From the NCBI GenBank assembly GCA_046330435.1, contig JAXLST010000008.1, forward strand, positions 186,001 to 250,000: a DNA stretch of 64,000 nucleotides. Direction: 5' to 3'. Positions 7,697-15,119 of the stretch are shown here, in pieces (the stretch's first letter is position 1; each line of letters begins with the position of its first letter). The DNA is from Ga0077560 sp046330435 (lineage in GTDB: Bacteria; Actinomycetota; Thermoleophilia; Miltoncostaeales; Miltoncostaeaceae). The notes below the pieces were generated by a model that saw nothing but the letters and a program-made list of their open reading frames with translations, made no database searches and was not told where the DNA came from. The position numbers and the translations under genes were made by a program.

Positions 7697-9246
7697 GCGG
7701 CCTCCGCGCGCAGGGCGGTCATGGTCCCGGGGAGCGCGTCCAGCAGGTCGCCGGCGATCATCCCGTCGCCGCGGGCCGCCCGGTCGCCGGCCGCCGCGTG
7801 GAGGGCGACGGCCGCGGCCGCCGCCACGGTGGGCGCGAGACCCTTCGCCAGCGCGGCGGCGACGATGCCGGTGAGGACGTCGCCGCTCCCGGCGGTCGAG
7901 AGCGAGGGCCCGCCGCCCGCGGCCACCAGCTGAACACCCGACGGGTCGGCGACGATGGTCCCCGGGACCTTGAGCACCACGGTCGCGCCGGTGCGGCGCG
8001 CGAGCTCGGCGGCCGCGGACCGGCGCGCCGCCTCCACGTTGCGGCGCTCCCACCCCAGCAGGCGGGCCGCCTCCCCGGCGTGCGGGGTGATGACGGTGGC
8101 GCCGCGCCCCGCCAGGACCTCGGGCTCGGCGCCCAGGTGCCACAGGCCGTCGGCGTCCAGCACCAGCGGCAGCTGGGAGCCGCGGAGCACCCCGTGCACC
8201 GCCGCCGTCGTCGCCTCCGCCCTGCCGAGGCCCGGCCCCAGGGCGATCGCCGACACCCGCCCGGCCTCGCGCAGCACGTCCTCCACCGAGGCGGCGCACA
8301 GGTGGCCGTCCTCGTGGGCGACCGGGGCGCACATCACCTCGAGCATCAGCGGCGCCATGAGCGGCTGCACGGGCTCCGGGACGGCGGCCACGGTGAGTCC
8401 GGCACCCGCCCGCAGCGTTGCGAGGGACGCCAGCACGCCGGCGCCCGTCATGCCGGGCGCGCCCGCCACCACCAGCACGGCGCCCGCCCCGTACTTCTCC
8501 CCCGCAGCCGCCTTCGGCGGGATGGCGGTGGCCGCCGCGGCGGGCAGCAGCCAGGCCGCCGGGTCGGAGGTGACGGCCGTGGGGATGCCGATGTCGAGCA
8601 CCTCGACGCATCCCGCCAGCCCCCGGCCGGGGGCGACGTGCAGGCCCACCTTGTCGCCGTGGAAGGTCAGCGTGAGGTCCGCACGCACCGCGGAGCCGGC
8701 CGCCTCGCCCGTGTCCGCGTCGACGCCGGTGGGGACGTCCAGCGCGACCACCGGTCCCGGCCAGCCGCGTGCCCAGTCGGTCATCGCCGCGATCTCCGGC
8801 CGCGGGGCGCCGCGCGTGCCCGTCCCCAGGATCGCATCGACCAGGACCCCGTCGGGCGACCGCAGCGTGCCGGCGTCGAACGGGCGCAGGGACACGCCCA
8901 GGCCCAGCGCGATGTTGCTCATCACGTGGCCGTCCTGCGTGGACGGCGGGGTGCCGTCCGGGGACATCACCTCGACGCGCATCCCCGCCTCGGCGAGGTG
9001 GCGCGCGACGACCATGCCGTCCCCGCCGTTGTTGCCCCTGCCCACCAGCACCACCGCCCGCCCCGCGGACGGGTACGCGGCGCGGATCGCGCGGGCGCTC
9101 TCCAGGCCGGCGCGCTCCATGAGCAGCAGCGACGGGATGCCGTGGCGGGCGGTCGCCCGCGCGTCGGCGGCGCGCGTCGCCGCGCCCTCGAAGAGCGGGG
9201 TGCAGTGCGGGACCGGCGAGGGGACCCGTGACCGGGCGGTCGGCAT
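7693..9246 (-). CDS. nnrD: Bifunctional NAD(P)H-hydrate epimerase / ADP-dependent dehydratase
   Basis: 517 residues. The N-terminal half is a YjeF_N epimerase (LMERAGLESARAI, VLVGRGNNGGDGMVVARHLA, VDAILGTGTRG, VVALDVPTGVDADTG). The C-terminal half is the ribokinase-like dehydratase (AVLVVAGAPGMTGAGVLAS, ALGPGLGRAE, VLDADGLWHLG, ITPHAGEAARLLG, SLSTAGSGDVLTGIVAA). Together they repair damaged NAD(P)HX. The gene sits between acpS and alr, as in many actinobacteria. The ATG at 9246 is the farthest upstream start; it keeps the conserved PLFEGAATRAAD segment. Confidence 0.95.
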   Translation of the reverse strand: MPTARSRVPSPVPHCTPLFEGAATRAADARATARHGIPSLLLMERAGLESARAIRAAYPSAGRAVVLVGRGNNGGDGMVVARHLAEAGMRVEVMSPDGTPPSTQDGHVMSNIALGLGVSLRPFDAGTLRSPDGVLVDAILGTGTRGAPRPEIAAMTDWARGWPGPVVALDVPTGVDADTGEAAGSAVRADLTLTFHGDKVGLHVAPGRGLAGCVEVLDIGIPTAVTSDPAAWLLPAAAATAIPPKAAAGEKYGAGAVLVVAGAPGMTGAGVLASLATLRAGAGLTVAAVPEPVQPLMAPLMLEVMCAPVAHEDGHLCAASVEDVLREAGRVSAIALGPGLGRAEATTAAVHGVLRGSQLPLVLDADGLWHLGAEPEVLAGRGATVITPHAGEAARLLGWERRNVEAARRSAAAELARRTGATVVLKVPGTIVADPSGVQLVAAGGGPSLSTAGSGDVLTGIVAAALAKGLAPTVAAAAAVALHAAAGDRAARGDGMIAGDLLDALPGTMTALRAEAA

Positions 9247-9275
9247 GCCCGGATCCTACGGCCCCGGAAGGACGG

Positions 9276-9641
9276 TCAGTCCTGGACGACCGCCACGGCC
9301 GCCGCCATCCCGCGGCTGTGGGTGAGCGACACGGCGATGTCCGTCACGCCGAGGTCGTCCGCACGCTGCAGGTAGCGGCCGTGCAGCACGATCGTGGGCG
9401 CGCCGCGGCCGCGCACGACCTCCACCTCGCGCCAGCGCGTCATGCCGATGCCCAGGGCCTTCCCCACCGCCTCCTTCGCGGCGAAGCGCGCGGCGAAGTG
9501 CTGCGGCGGGAAGGCCTTGGACGCGCAGTACGCGGCCTCGGCCTCCGTGAAGCACCGCTCCGCGAACCGGGGGCGGCGCTCGAGGGCCGCGGCGATGCGG
9601 TCGATCTCGATCAGGTCCAGCCCGATCCCGATGACGCCCAT
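9276..9641 (-). CDS. acpS: Holo-[acyl-carrier-protein] synthase
   Basis: 121 residues, normal for AcpS, which transfers the 4'-phosphopantetheine arm of CoA to apo-ACP. The Mg-binding Asp is in IGLDLIEIDRI near the N terminus. The second motif, FAARFAAKEAVGKALG, contains the conserved Glu and Lys. VSLTHSRGMAAAVAVV is the usual C-terminal block. It lies 16 nt after glmS and 29 nt before nnrD on the same strand, inside the long operon. Confidence 0.95.
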   Translation of the reverse strand: MGVIGIGLDLIEIDRIAAALERRPRFAERCFTEAEAAYCASKAFPPQHFAARFAAKEAVGKALGIGMTRWREVEVVRGRGAPTIVLHGRYLQRADDLGVTDIAVSLTHSRGMAAAVAVVQD

Positions 9642-9657
9642 CGCCGCGGCCCCCCGG

Positions 9658-11502
9658 CTACTCGACGGTGACGGTCTTCGCCAGGTTCCGCGGCTGGTCG
9701 ACGTTGAGGCCGCGGATCGAGGCGATCTCGTACGCGAACAGCTGCAGCGGGACCAGGGCGGTGACGGGCGACAGCAGGGCCGGCGTCTTCGGCGCCCACA
9801 GGACGTCGTCGACGTGCGTGCCGATCTCCTGGTTGCCCTCCGTGGCGACGGCGATCACGCGCGCGCCTCGGGCCTTCACCTCCTGGATGTTCGACACGAC
9901 CTTGTCGAACACGTGCCCGTCGGTGGCGACCACCACCACCGGGGAGCCCTCGTCCAGCAGGGCGATGGGACCGTGCTTCATCTCGCCCGCCGGGTACGCC
10001 TCGGTGGGGATGTAGCTGATCTCCTTGAGCTTCAGCGCGCCCTCGAAGCACACCGGCACGCCCACGTGGCGCCCGAGGTACAGGAAGAACGGCCGCTCCG
10101 CATACTTCTCGGCGACGGTGCGGACGTCGGCCGGGGCACCGGACTCCAGGTACGCCTCGATGGCGTCCGGCAGGCGGCGCAGCTCCTCCGCCAGGTCGAT
10201 GGCGCCGGGCTGGGTGAGCGCCCACTTGAGGCGGCCCAGCTTCACCGCCAGCAGGGCGAGGGCCATGATCTGGGCGGTGTGGCTCTTGGTGGCGGCAACG
10301 CCGATCTCCAGGCCCGCCCGGGTGTACAGCACGCCGTCGGCGTCGCGGGTGGCCTGCGAGCCCATGATGTTGGTGAGGGCCACCACGTGGGCGCCGCGCT
10401 CGCGGGCGACGCGCATGGCGGCGAGGGTGTCGGCGGTCTCACCGCTCTGGGTGATGCCGATCACCAGGTCGCCCGGGCCCGCCAGGCAGGTCCGGTAACG
10501 GTACTCGGAGGCCACCTCGCAGTGCACCGGCACGCGGGCCCAGTCCTCGATGAGGTACCGGCCCACCAGGCCGGCGTGGTACGAGGTGCCGCACGCCACG
10601 ATGTGGACGCGCTCGACGCGCGCCAGGGCGGCGTCGTCCAGGCCGAAGCCCTCCAGGTGCACCGTGCCGTCGGGGCGGATGCGGTCGCCGATGGTGTCCC
10701 ACAGCGCGGCGGGCTGCTCGTGGATCTCCTTGAGCATGAAGGTCTCGTAGCCGCCCTTCTCGGCGGCGTCCTCGTCCAGGTCCACCCGCTCGGAGTGGCG
10801 CTCCAGCTGCTCGCCGGCGGCGTTGAGGATGGTGGTGGAGCCCGGCTCGATCACGACCACCTCGTGGTCGTTGATGAGGACCACGTCGCGGGTCTCGCGC
10901 AGGAACGCCGGGATCGCGGACGCCAGGAACCGCTCGCCGTCGCCCTCGCCGATCACCAGCGGGCACTCGTGGCGGGTGCCGACCAGCTTGCCCGGCTCGT
11001 CGGCGTGAAGCGCGACGAACGCGTAGTGGCCCTCGAGCTTCGGGAGGATCGCCTGCACGGCCGCCACCAGGTCGCCCTGGTAGTGCTGGGCGATGAGGTG
11101 CGGCAGCACCTCGGTGTCGGTCTCGCTGTGGAACACCACGCCGGACTCCTGCAGCTGGTGCCGCAGCTCCACGTAGTTCTCGATGATGCCGTTCATCACC
11201 ACGGCGACCTTCCCGTCACCGGAGCGGTGCGGGTGGCAGTTGGCCTCGGTCACGCGGCCGTGGGTGGCCCAGCGGGTGTGCCCCAGGCCGGTCGTGGCGC
11301 CCGCGGCGCCGTTCATGTCCGCCGCCGCCTCGCGGAGCTTCGCGAGGTTGCCGACGGCCCGCACGGTCGCGAAACCGTCGCCGTCGTCCTCCAGCAGCGT
11401 GAACCCCGCGGAGTCGTAGCCGCGGTACTCCAGGCGCTCCAGGCCCTGGACGATCAGCTCACGACAGGCGCGCCCGCCGACGTAGCCGATGATCCCGCAC
11501 AT
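9658..11502 (-). CDS. glmS: Glutamine-fructose-6-phosphate aminotransferase (isomerizing)
   Basis: 614 residues, the usual GlmS length. It makes glucosamine-6-phosphate for peptidoglycan from Fru-6-P and Gln. The N terminus MCGIIGYVGG exposes the Cys1 nucleophile, and EYRGYDSAG and GLGHTRWATHG are glutaminase-domain blocks. Two SIS domains follow (VACGTSYHAGLVGRYL, ITQSGETADTLAAMR, FLYLGRHVGVP, KHGPIALL). The C terminus DQPRNLAKTVTVE is the typical sugar-binding tail. It is preceded by glmM (14 nt), so both steps of the pathway are co-expressed. No glmS ribozyme was seen in the short leader. Confidence 0.97.
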   Translation of the reverse strand: MCGIIGYVGGRACRELIVQGLERLEYRGYDSAGFTLLEDDGDGFATVRAVGNLAKLREAAADMNGAAGATTGLGHTRWATHGRVTEANCHPHRSGDGKVAVVMNGIIENYVELRHQLQESGVVFHSETDTEVLPHLIAQHYQGDLVAAVQAILPKLEGHYAFVALHADEPGKLVGTRHECPLVIGEGDGERFLASAIPAFLRETRDVVLINDHEVVVIEPGSTTILNAAGEQLERHSERVDLDEDAAEKGGYETFMLKEIHEQPAALWDTIGDRIRPDGTVHLEGFGLDDAALARVERVHIVACGTSYHAGLVGRYLIEDWARVPVHCEVASEYRYRTCLAGPGDLVIGITQSGETADTLAAMRVARERGAHVVALTNIMGSQATRDADGVLYTRAGLEIGVAATKSHTAQIMALALLAVKLGRLKWALTQPGAIDLAEELRRLPDAIEAYLESGAPADVRTVAEKYAERPFFLYLGRHVGVPVCFEGALKLKEISYIPTEAYPAGEMKHGPIALLDEGSPVVVVATDGHVFDKVVSNIQEVKARGARVIAVATEGNQEIGTHVDDVLWAPKTPALLSPVTALVPLQLFAYEIASIRGLNVDQPRNLAKTVTVE

Positions 11503-11516
11503 GCCTCACCCCCGGG

Positions 11517-12872
11517 TCAGGTGCCGGCCGGGTCCCCGAGCCGCGACTGCGCGGCACCGGCGATCCGTTCACACCACCGATCGCAATCCTCGGTCGTGGG
11601 CGCCTCGACCATCACGCGGATGAGCGGCTCGGTGCCCGACGCGCGCACAACGACGCGCCCATCGTCACCGAACTCGGCCTCGAACGCCCTGACCTCCTCC
11701 CACACCTCGTCGGCCTGCGCGAGCTCGGACTTTCGCGCGCTGCGCACCCCGACGAGTTTCTGCGGCAGCCGTTGTACCACCGAGGCCGCCGCGGACAGGT
11801 CCTCGCCGGTTTCCACCAGGGCCTTCAGCAGCATCAGCGCGGCACCCAGGCCGTCGCCGGTGGGGCCGGACCGCAGGTTGATGAGGTGGCCGCTCTGCTC
11901 GCCGCCCAGCACGTACCCGCCGCGCTTCATCTCCTCCAGCACGTAGCGGTCGCCCACGTCCGTCCACCGCACCTCGATGCCGTGCGAGGTCATCGCGCGG
12001 CGGAAGCCGAGGTTGGTCATCGTGGTGGTGACCACCGCGTCGCCGGCGAGGTGGCCGGCACGGCGAAGCGACAGGGCCAGGATGGCGAGGATCTGGTCGC
12101 CGTCGACGACCGCCCCGGTCCGGTCGACCGCCAGGACCCGGTCGCCGTCGCCGTCGAAGGCGAGGCCCAGGTCGTGGCCGCCGGAGACGACGGCCTCCTG
12201 CAGCGACCCCAGGTGGGTCGAGCCGCAACCCTCGTTGATGTTCACCCCGTCCGGCTCCGCGTGGATCACGGTGAGCCGCGCCCCGAGGCGGCGCAGCACC
12301 TCCGGCGCCGTCTCCGACGTGGCGCCGTTGGCGCAGTCGGCGACGATGGACAGCGAGGACAGGTCCGGCGCGTGGCGCTCGATGAGCGAGGTCACGTACG
12401 CCTCAACGGCGTCGTCCACGGCGTGGGCGATGCCGAGCCCGCCGCCCTCGGGGCGGCCGTCGGGCGGCGTGTGGATCGCGGCCTCCACCCGGGACTCCGC
12501 GTCGTCGGCGAGCTTGAAGCCGTCCGGCCCGATGAGCTTGATGCCGTTGTCCGGGAACGGGTTGTGCGAGGCGCTGATCACCGCGCCGGCGGCGGCGCCG
12601 AGGCGCGGCACGGCCTCCGCGATCGCGGGCGTCGGCAGCACGCCCAGCAGCAGGACGTCCGCGCCCGCGGAGCTGAGCCCCGCGGCGAGTGCGGCCTCGA
12701 GCATCTGGCCGCTGCGCCGCGTGTCGCGGCCGATGGCGACGGCCGCGTGCGGCGGGAGGCCGGACCCGAGGGCCCGGCCGATGGCGACCGCCAGCTCCGG
12801 GGTGAGATCGCGGTTCGCGACCCCCCGGACGCCGTCGGTACCGAAGAGCTTCCTGACGGGAGCCTCGCTCAG
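11517..12872 (-). CDS. glmM: Phosphoglucosamine mutase
   Basis: About 451 residues. Converts GlcN-6-P to GlcN-1-P. Family blocks: RKLFGTDGVRGVAN at the N terminus, the phosphoserine loop VISASHNPFPDNGIKLIG, the metal loop LAFDGDGDRVLAVD, the sugar-binding GEQSGHLI, and VRASGTEPLIRVMVE. The start is unclear. The codon expected for Met is not ATG/GTG/TTG, so I propose CTG at 12872, giving a leader of a few residues. The only standard in-frame start nearby is GTG at 12956, which would add a 28-residue leader and overlap rpsI by 68 nt. The stop is 14 nt before glmS. Confidence 0.93.
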   Translation of the reverse strand: MSEAPVRKLFGTDGVRGVANRDLTPELAVAIGRALGSGLPPHAAVAIGRDTRRSGQMLEAALAAGLSSAGADVLLLGVLPTPAIAEAVPRLGAAAGAVISASHNPFPDNGIKLIGPDGFKLADDAESRVEAAIHTPPDGRPEGGGLGIAHAVDDAVEAYVTSLIERHAPDLSSLSIVADCANGATSETAPEVLRRLGARLTVIHAEPDGVNINEGCGSTHLGSLQEAVVSGGHDLGLAFDGDGDRVLAVDRTGAVVDGDQILAILALSLRRAGHLAGDAVVTTTMTNLGFRRAMTSHGIEVRWTDVGDRYVLEEMKRGGYVLGGEQSGHLINLRSGPTGDGLGAALMLLKALVETGEDLSAAASVVQRLPQKLVGVRSARKSELAQADEVWEEVRAFEAEFGDDGRVVVRASGTEPLIRVMVEAPTTEDCDRWCERIAGAAQSRLGDPAGT

Positions 12873-12888
12873 CGGGTGAACGAGGGGG

Positions 12889-13290
12889 TCAGCGCTTCGA
12901 GAACTGCGGACGCTTCCGGGCGCCCTTGAGGCCGGCCTTCTTGCGCTCCTTCTCACGCGCGTCGCGGGTGAGGAGGCCTTCCTTCTTCAGCTCGGGGCGC
13001 AGGTTCTCGTCGGCGACGCAGAGCGCACGGGCGATGCCGTGGCGCAGGGCGCCGGCCTGGCCGGACGGGCCGCCGCCGTGCAGGCGGGCGATCACGTCGT
13101 AGGTGCCCTCCGTGCCGCTGGCGGTGAGGGCCCGCAGGGCGGTCGTCACCAGGACCTTGCGGCCGAAGTACTCGTCGGCCGGGCGGCCGTTGCACAGCAC
13201 CTTGCCCTCGCCCGGGGCGAGGATCACGCGCGCGACAGAGGTCTTGCGCTTGCCCGTGGCCGTGAACCGGCCGAGCTTGTCCGTCTTCAT
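12889..13290 (-). CDS. rpsI: 30S ribosomal protein S9
   Basis: 133 residues. S9 contacts the P-site tRNA through its basic C-terminal tail, seen here as GLKGARKRPQFSKR. Conserved blocks are GKRKTSVARVILAPG, HGGGPSGQAGALRHGIARAL and LLTRDAREKERKK. The ATG at 13290 has a good GGAGG ribosome site and overlaps the rplM stop (ATGA). The fixed rplM-rpsI pair heads the operon. Confidence 0.98.
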   Translation of the reverse strand: MKTDKLGRFTATGKRKTSVARVILAPGEGKVLCNGRPADEYFGRKVLVTTALRALTASGTEGTYDVIARLHGGGPSGQAGALRHGIARALCVADENLRPELKKEGLLTRDAREKERKKAGLKGARKRPQFSKR

Positions 13291-13739
13291 GCCGACACCT
13301 CCGCGGTGCGCGTGAGCCGCAGGGGCTGCGGGTCCTGTGCCTGGTGCGGGTGCTCGGGGCCCGCGTAGATCTTGAGCTTCATGAGCTGCTTCCGGCCGAG
13401 GCGGTTCTTCGGGAGCATGCCGCGGACGGCCATGCGGAGGACCTCCTCCGGACGCCGCTCGAGCTGCTCGGCCAGCGTGCGGCTCTTGAGCCCGCCCGGG
13501 TAGCCGGAGTGCCGGTAGTAGCGCTTGTCGGAGAGCTTCTTGCCGGTCACGGCGATGAGCTCGGCGTTGACGACAACCACGAAGTCGCCGGTGTCGGCGT
13601 GGCGGGTGAACCACGGCGACCGCTTCCCGCGGATCGTCTCGGCGATGACGGTGGCGAGGCGGCCCAGGTTCTGGCCGTCGGCATCGACCACCCACCACTG
13701 GCGTTCGACGGTTCCGGTCTTGGCGCTGACGGTCTTCAC
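13287..13739 (-). CDS. rplM: 50S ribosomal protein L13
   Basis: 150 residues starting with GTG at 13739, with GGAGGG about 12 nt upstream. L13 is an early-assembling large-subunit protein. Conserved blocks are WWVVDADGQNLGRLAT, IRGKRSPWFTRHADTGD, SDKRYYRHSGYPGGLKSRT, MAVRGMLPKNRLGRK and LKIYAGPEHPHQAQDP. The frame is open further upstream, but that extension is not L13-like. It is the first gene of the eight-gene minus-strand operon; its promoter should lie in 13761-13890. Confidence 0.98.
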   Translation of the reverse strand: MKTVSAKTGTVERQWWVVDADGQNLGRLATVIAETIRGKRSPWFTRHADTGDFVVVVNAELIAVTGKKLSDKRYYRHSGYPGGLKSRTLAEQLERRPEEVLRMAVRGMLPKNRLGRKQLMKLKIYAGPEHPHQAQDPQPLRLTRTAEVSA

Positions 13740-13896
13740 GGCGGTTGACGTCCCTCCAGGCGGCGCGGCGAATCCGCCCTGCGAGTGGCAGGGCCGACGT
13801 GGGAGATTAGGCGAGCGGCACCGCACCCGCAAGGCCCGGAGGGTCATCCGCCGATCGTCGCGCGCTCTGGATTCGCGGGCGGATCGGCGATAGAAC

Positions 13897-13917
13897 TTGT
13901 GGCAATCGTTGCAACAA
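13897..13917. promoter_or_regulatory. 21-bp inverted repeat between rplM and a divergent small gene
   Basis: TTGTggCAAtcgTTGcaACAA has perfectly complementary TTGT/ACAA and CAA/TTG arms. It is the most AT-rich part of this intergenic region, 55 nt upstream of the gene at 13972. An operator for the small gene, or for both directions, is a reasonable reading; the regulator is unknown. Confidence 0.5.
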
Positions 13918-13971
13918 CCGCGCGCCTGATGTTCCAACGGGCCCAGGGCGCGGGCAGGAGGTACGGGCCCC

Positions 13972-14361
13972 GTGTCCACGGTCAACCGCTGCATCGCCAT
14001 CGCCGCCCACGGACGGCGCTGCCAGCAGACGACGTATCGCGGCGGTCCGTACTGCTGGCATCACACCCAGAGCCGCAAGGTGTGGCCGCCCAGCCGCGTG
14101 TCCGCCCGGCAGCCCAGGGCCGCCAAGCCCGTCGCGCCCGCACCCGTCGAGGTGCCGGCCCTGCGGGTCGAGCCGCCGCTGCCGCCCCTGGAGCGCATCT
14201 CCCAGGCCCTCACCGACGATCAGCTGGAGGAACTGGCGGAGTTCCTGTCGGGGCGGTCGTTCGGCACGTTCCGGATCCGGAAGGCCGACGGCGAGGTCGT
14301 CGACGCCCGCCCGGACGTCGCACTGCCGTACCCGCGGGCCCGCCGCAGCGCATCCGCCTGA
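13972..14361 (+). CDS. Small protein with N-terminal Cys/His cluster
   Basis: 129 residues starting with GTG and preceded by a strong AGGAGG site. The first 32 residues hold CIAIAAHGRRCQQTTY then GGPYCWHH, a C-x10-C-x9-C-x2-H arrangement suited to one zinc ion and like short zinc motifs in DNA-associated accessory proteins. A Pro/Ala-rich linker follows, then a helical segment ERISQALTDDQLEELAEFL and a Ser/Ala/Arg tail. No enzyme signature is seen. The palindrome upstream suggests regulated expression. Function unknown; DNA or RNA binding is an inference. Confidence 0.7.
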   Translation: MSTVNRCIAIAAHGRRCQQTTYRGGPYCWHHTQSRKVWPPSRVSARQPRAAKPVAPAPVEVPALRVEPPLPPLERISQALTDDQLEELAEFLSGRSFGTFRIRKADGEVVDARPDVALPYPRARRSASA

Positions 14362-14422
14362 CGCGGCCGCCCCGCCGCTCCGCCCCCGTTTGACGGGGCC
14401 GCGGGACGGGAAGCGCCCCGTC

Positions 14423-14866
14423 ATGTCGCCGAATCCGCCGGACCGGGCCGTGTGGCGCCGCGTCGCCCGCGTGCAGGGGTGGTACCTGCTCGTCACCGGC
14501 GTCTGGCCGCTGATCCACATGCGGTCGTTCGTCGCGTTGACGGGACCCAAGCGCGACCTCTGGCTCGTCCGGAGCACCGGCGCGGCGCTCGGCGCCGTCG
14601 GGGCGGCCCTGCTGGCCGCGGACGCCCGCGGGCGCGTCGACCCGCCGACCGCCCTCGCCGGGTGCCTCACCGCCGCCGGCCTCGCCGCCGTCGACCTCTC
14701 TCCCGGCCCGCCCGGGACCATCTCCCGCATGTACCGCGCCGACGGCATCGTCGAGGCCGCCTTCACCATGGCGTGGATCGTGGGGGCGATCCGGCGCCGC
14801 CGCCGCGCCTCCCGCGCCGCCAGGCCCGCGTGGCCGTGCGCCACCGGGCCGGGCCGCCGGGCGTAG
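14423..14866 (+). CDS. Small membrane protein of unknown function
   Basis: 147 residues from ATG 14423 with about four hydrophobic segments: QGWYLLVTGVWPLIHM, the Ala-rich TGAALGAVGAALLAADA, TALAGCLTAAGLAAVDL, and AAFTMAWIVGAIR followed by an Arg-rich tail. GWYLLVTGVWPL resembles a small family of uncharacterised four-helix membrane proteins. A TTG at 14390 is an alternative start. The stop is 3 nt from the paired palindrome at 14870. Confidence 0.65.
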   Translation: MSPNPPDRAVWRRVARVQGWYLLVTGVWPLIHMRSFVALTGPKRDLWLVRSTGAALGAVGAALLAADARGRVDPPTALAGCLTAAGLAAVDLSPGPPGTISRMYRADGIVEAAFTMAWIVGAIRRRRRASRAARPAWPCATGPGRRA

Positions 14867-14869
14867 GCC

Positions 14870-14901
14870 GGCCAATTGGCCGCCGCGGTGGTCAATTGGC
14901 C
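14870..14901. repeat. Paired CCAATTGG palindrome element, copy 2
   Basis: Boxes GGCCAATTGGCC and GGTCAATTGGCC with AATT centres 20 bp apart and spacer GGCCGCCGCGGTGGTC. It begins 3 nt after the preceding gene's stop. The spacer itself is a near-perfect dyad centred on CCGCGG. Confidence 0.85.
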
Positions 14902-14925
14902 AGGTGATGCATCGGCGGCGCGATC

Positions 14926-14966
14926 GTGTGGCCGGCCGACGGGCGGAAGCCTCGGCACCCCGAGGC
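14926..14966 (+). other. Conserved hairpin motif between repeat copies (possible structured RNA)
   Basis: Begins GTGTGGCCGG, has GAAGC exactly 20 nt further on, and ends in the stem GCCTCGG-cacc-CCGAGGC. A second block at 23130 has the same order and offsets with a different stem sequence. Both lie between copies of the paired palindrome. No coding potential is apparent. Confidence 0.4.
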
Positions 14967-15043
14967 GCTCCTCATGCCCCTGCCGGAGCGGAACGGTCGG
15001 GCGACCAGCCCGCAGGCGAGTCCAACAGCCGGACACCCCGGTT

Positions 15044-15075
15044 GGCCAATTGGCCGCCGCGGTGGTCAATTGGCC
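15044..15075. repeat. Paired CCAATTGG palindrome element, copy 3
   Basis: Same core as copy 2, including the GGTC variant in the right box and the same 16-bp spacer. It lies 45 nt beyond the stop of the secreted hydrolase on the opposite strand, in a convergent intergenic region. Confidence 0.85.
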
Positions 15076-15119
15076 GACAGGACGCGCGTCGGGCCCGCCC
15101 CCGGCCCGGACGGGGGAGG

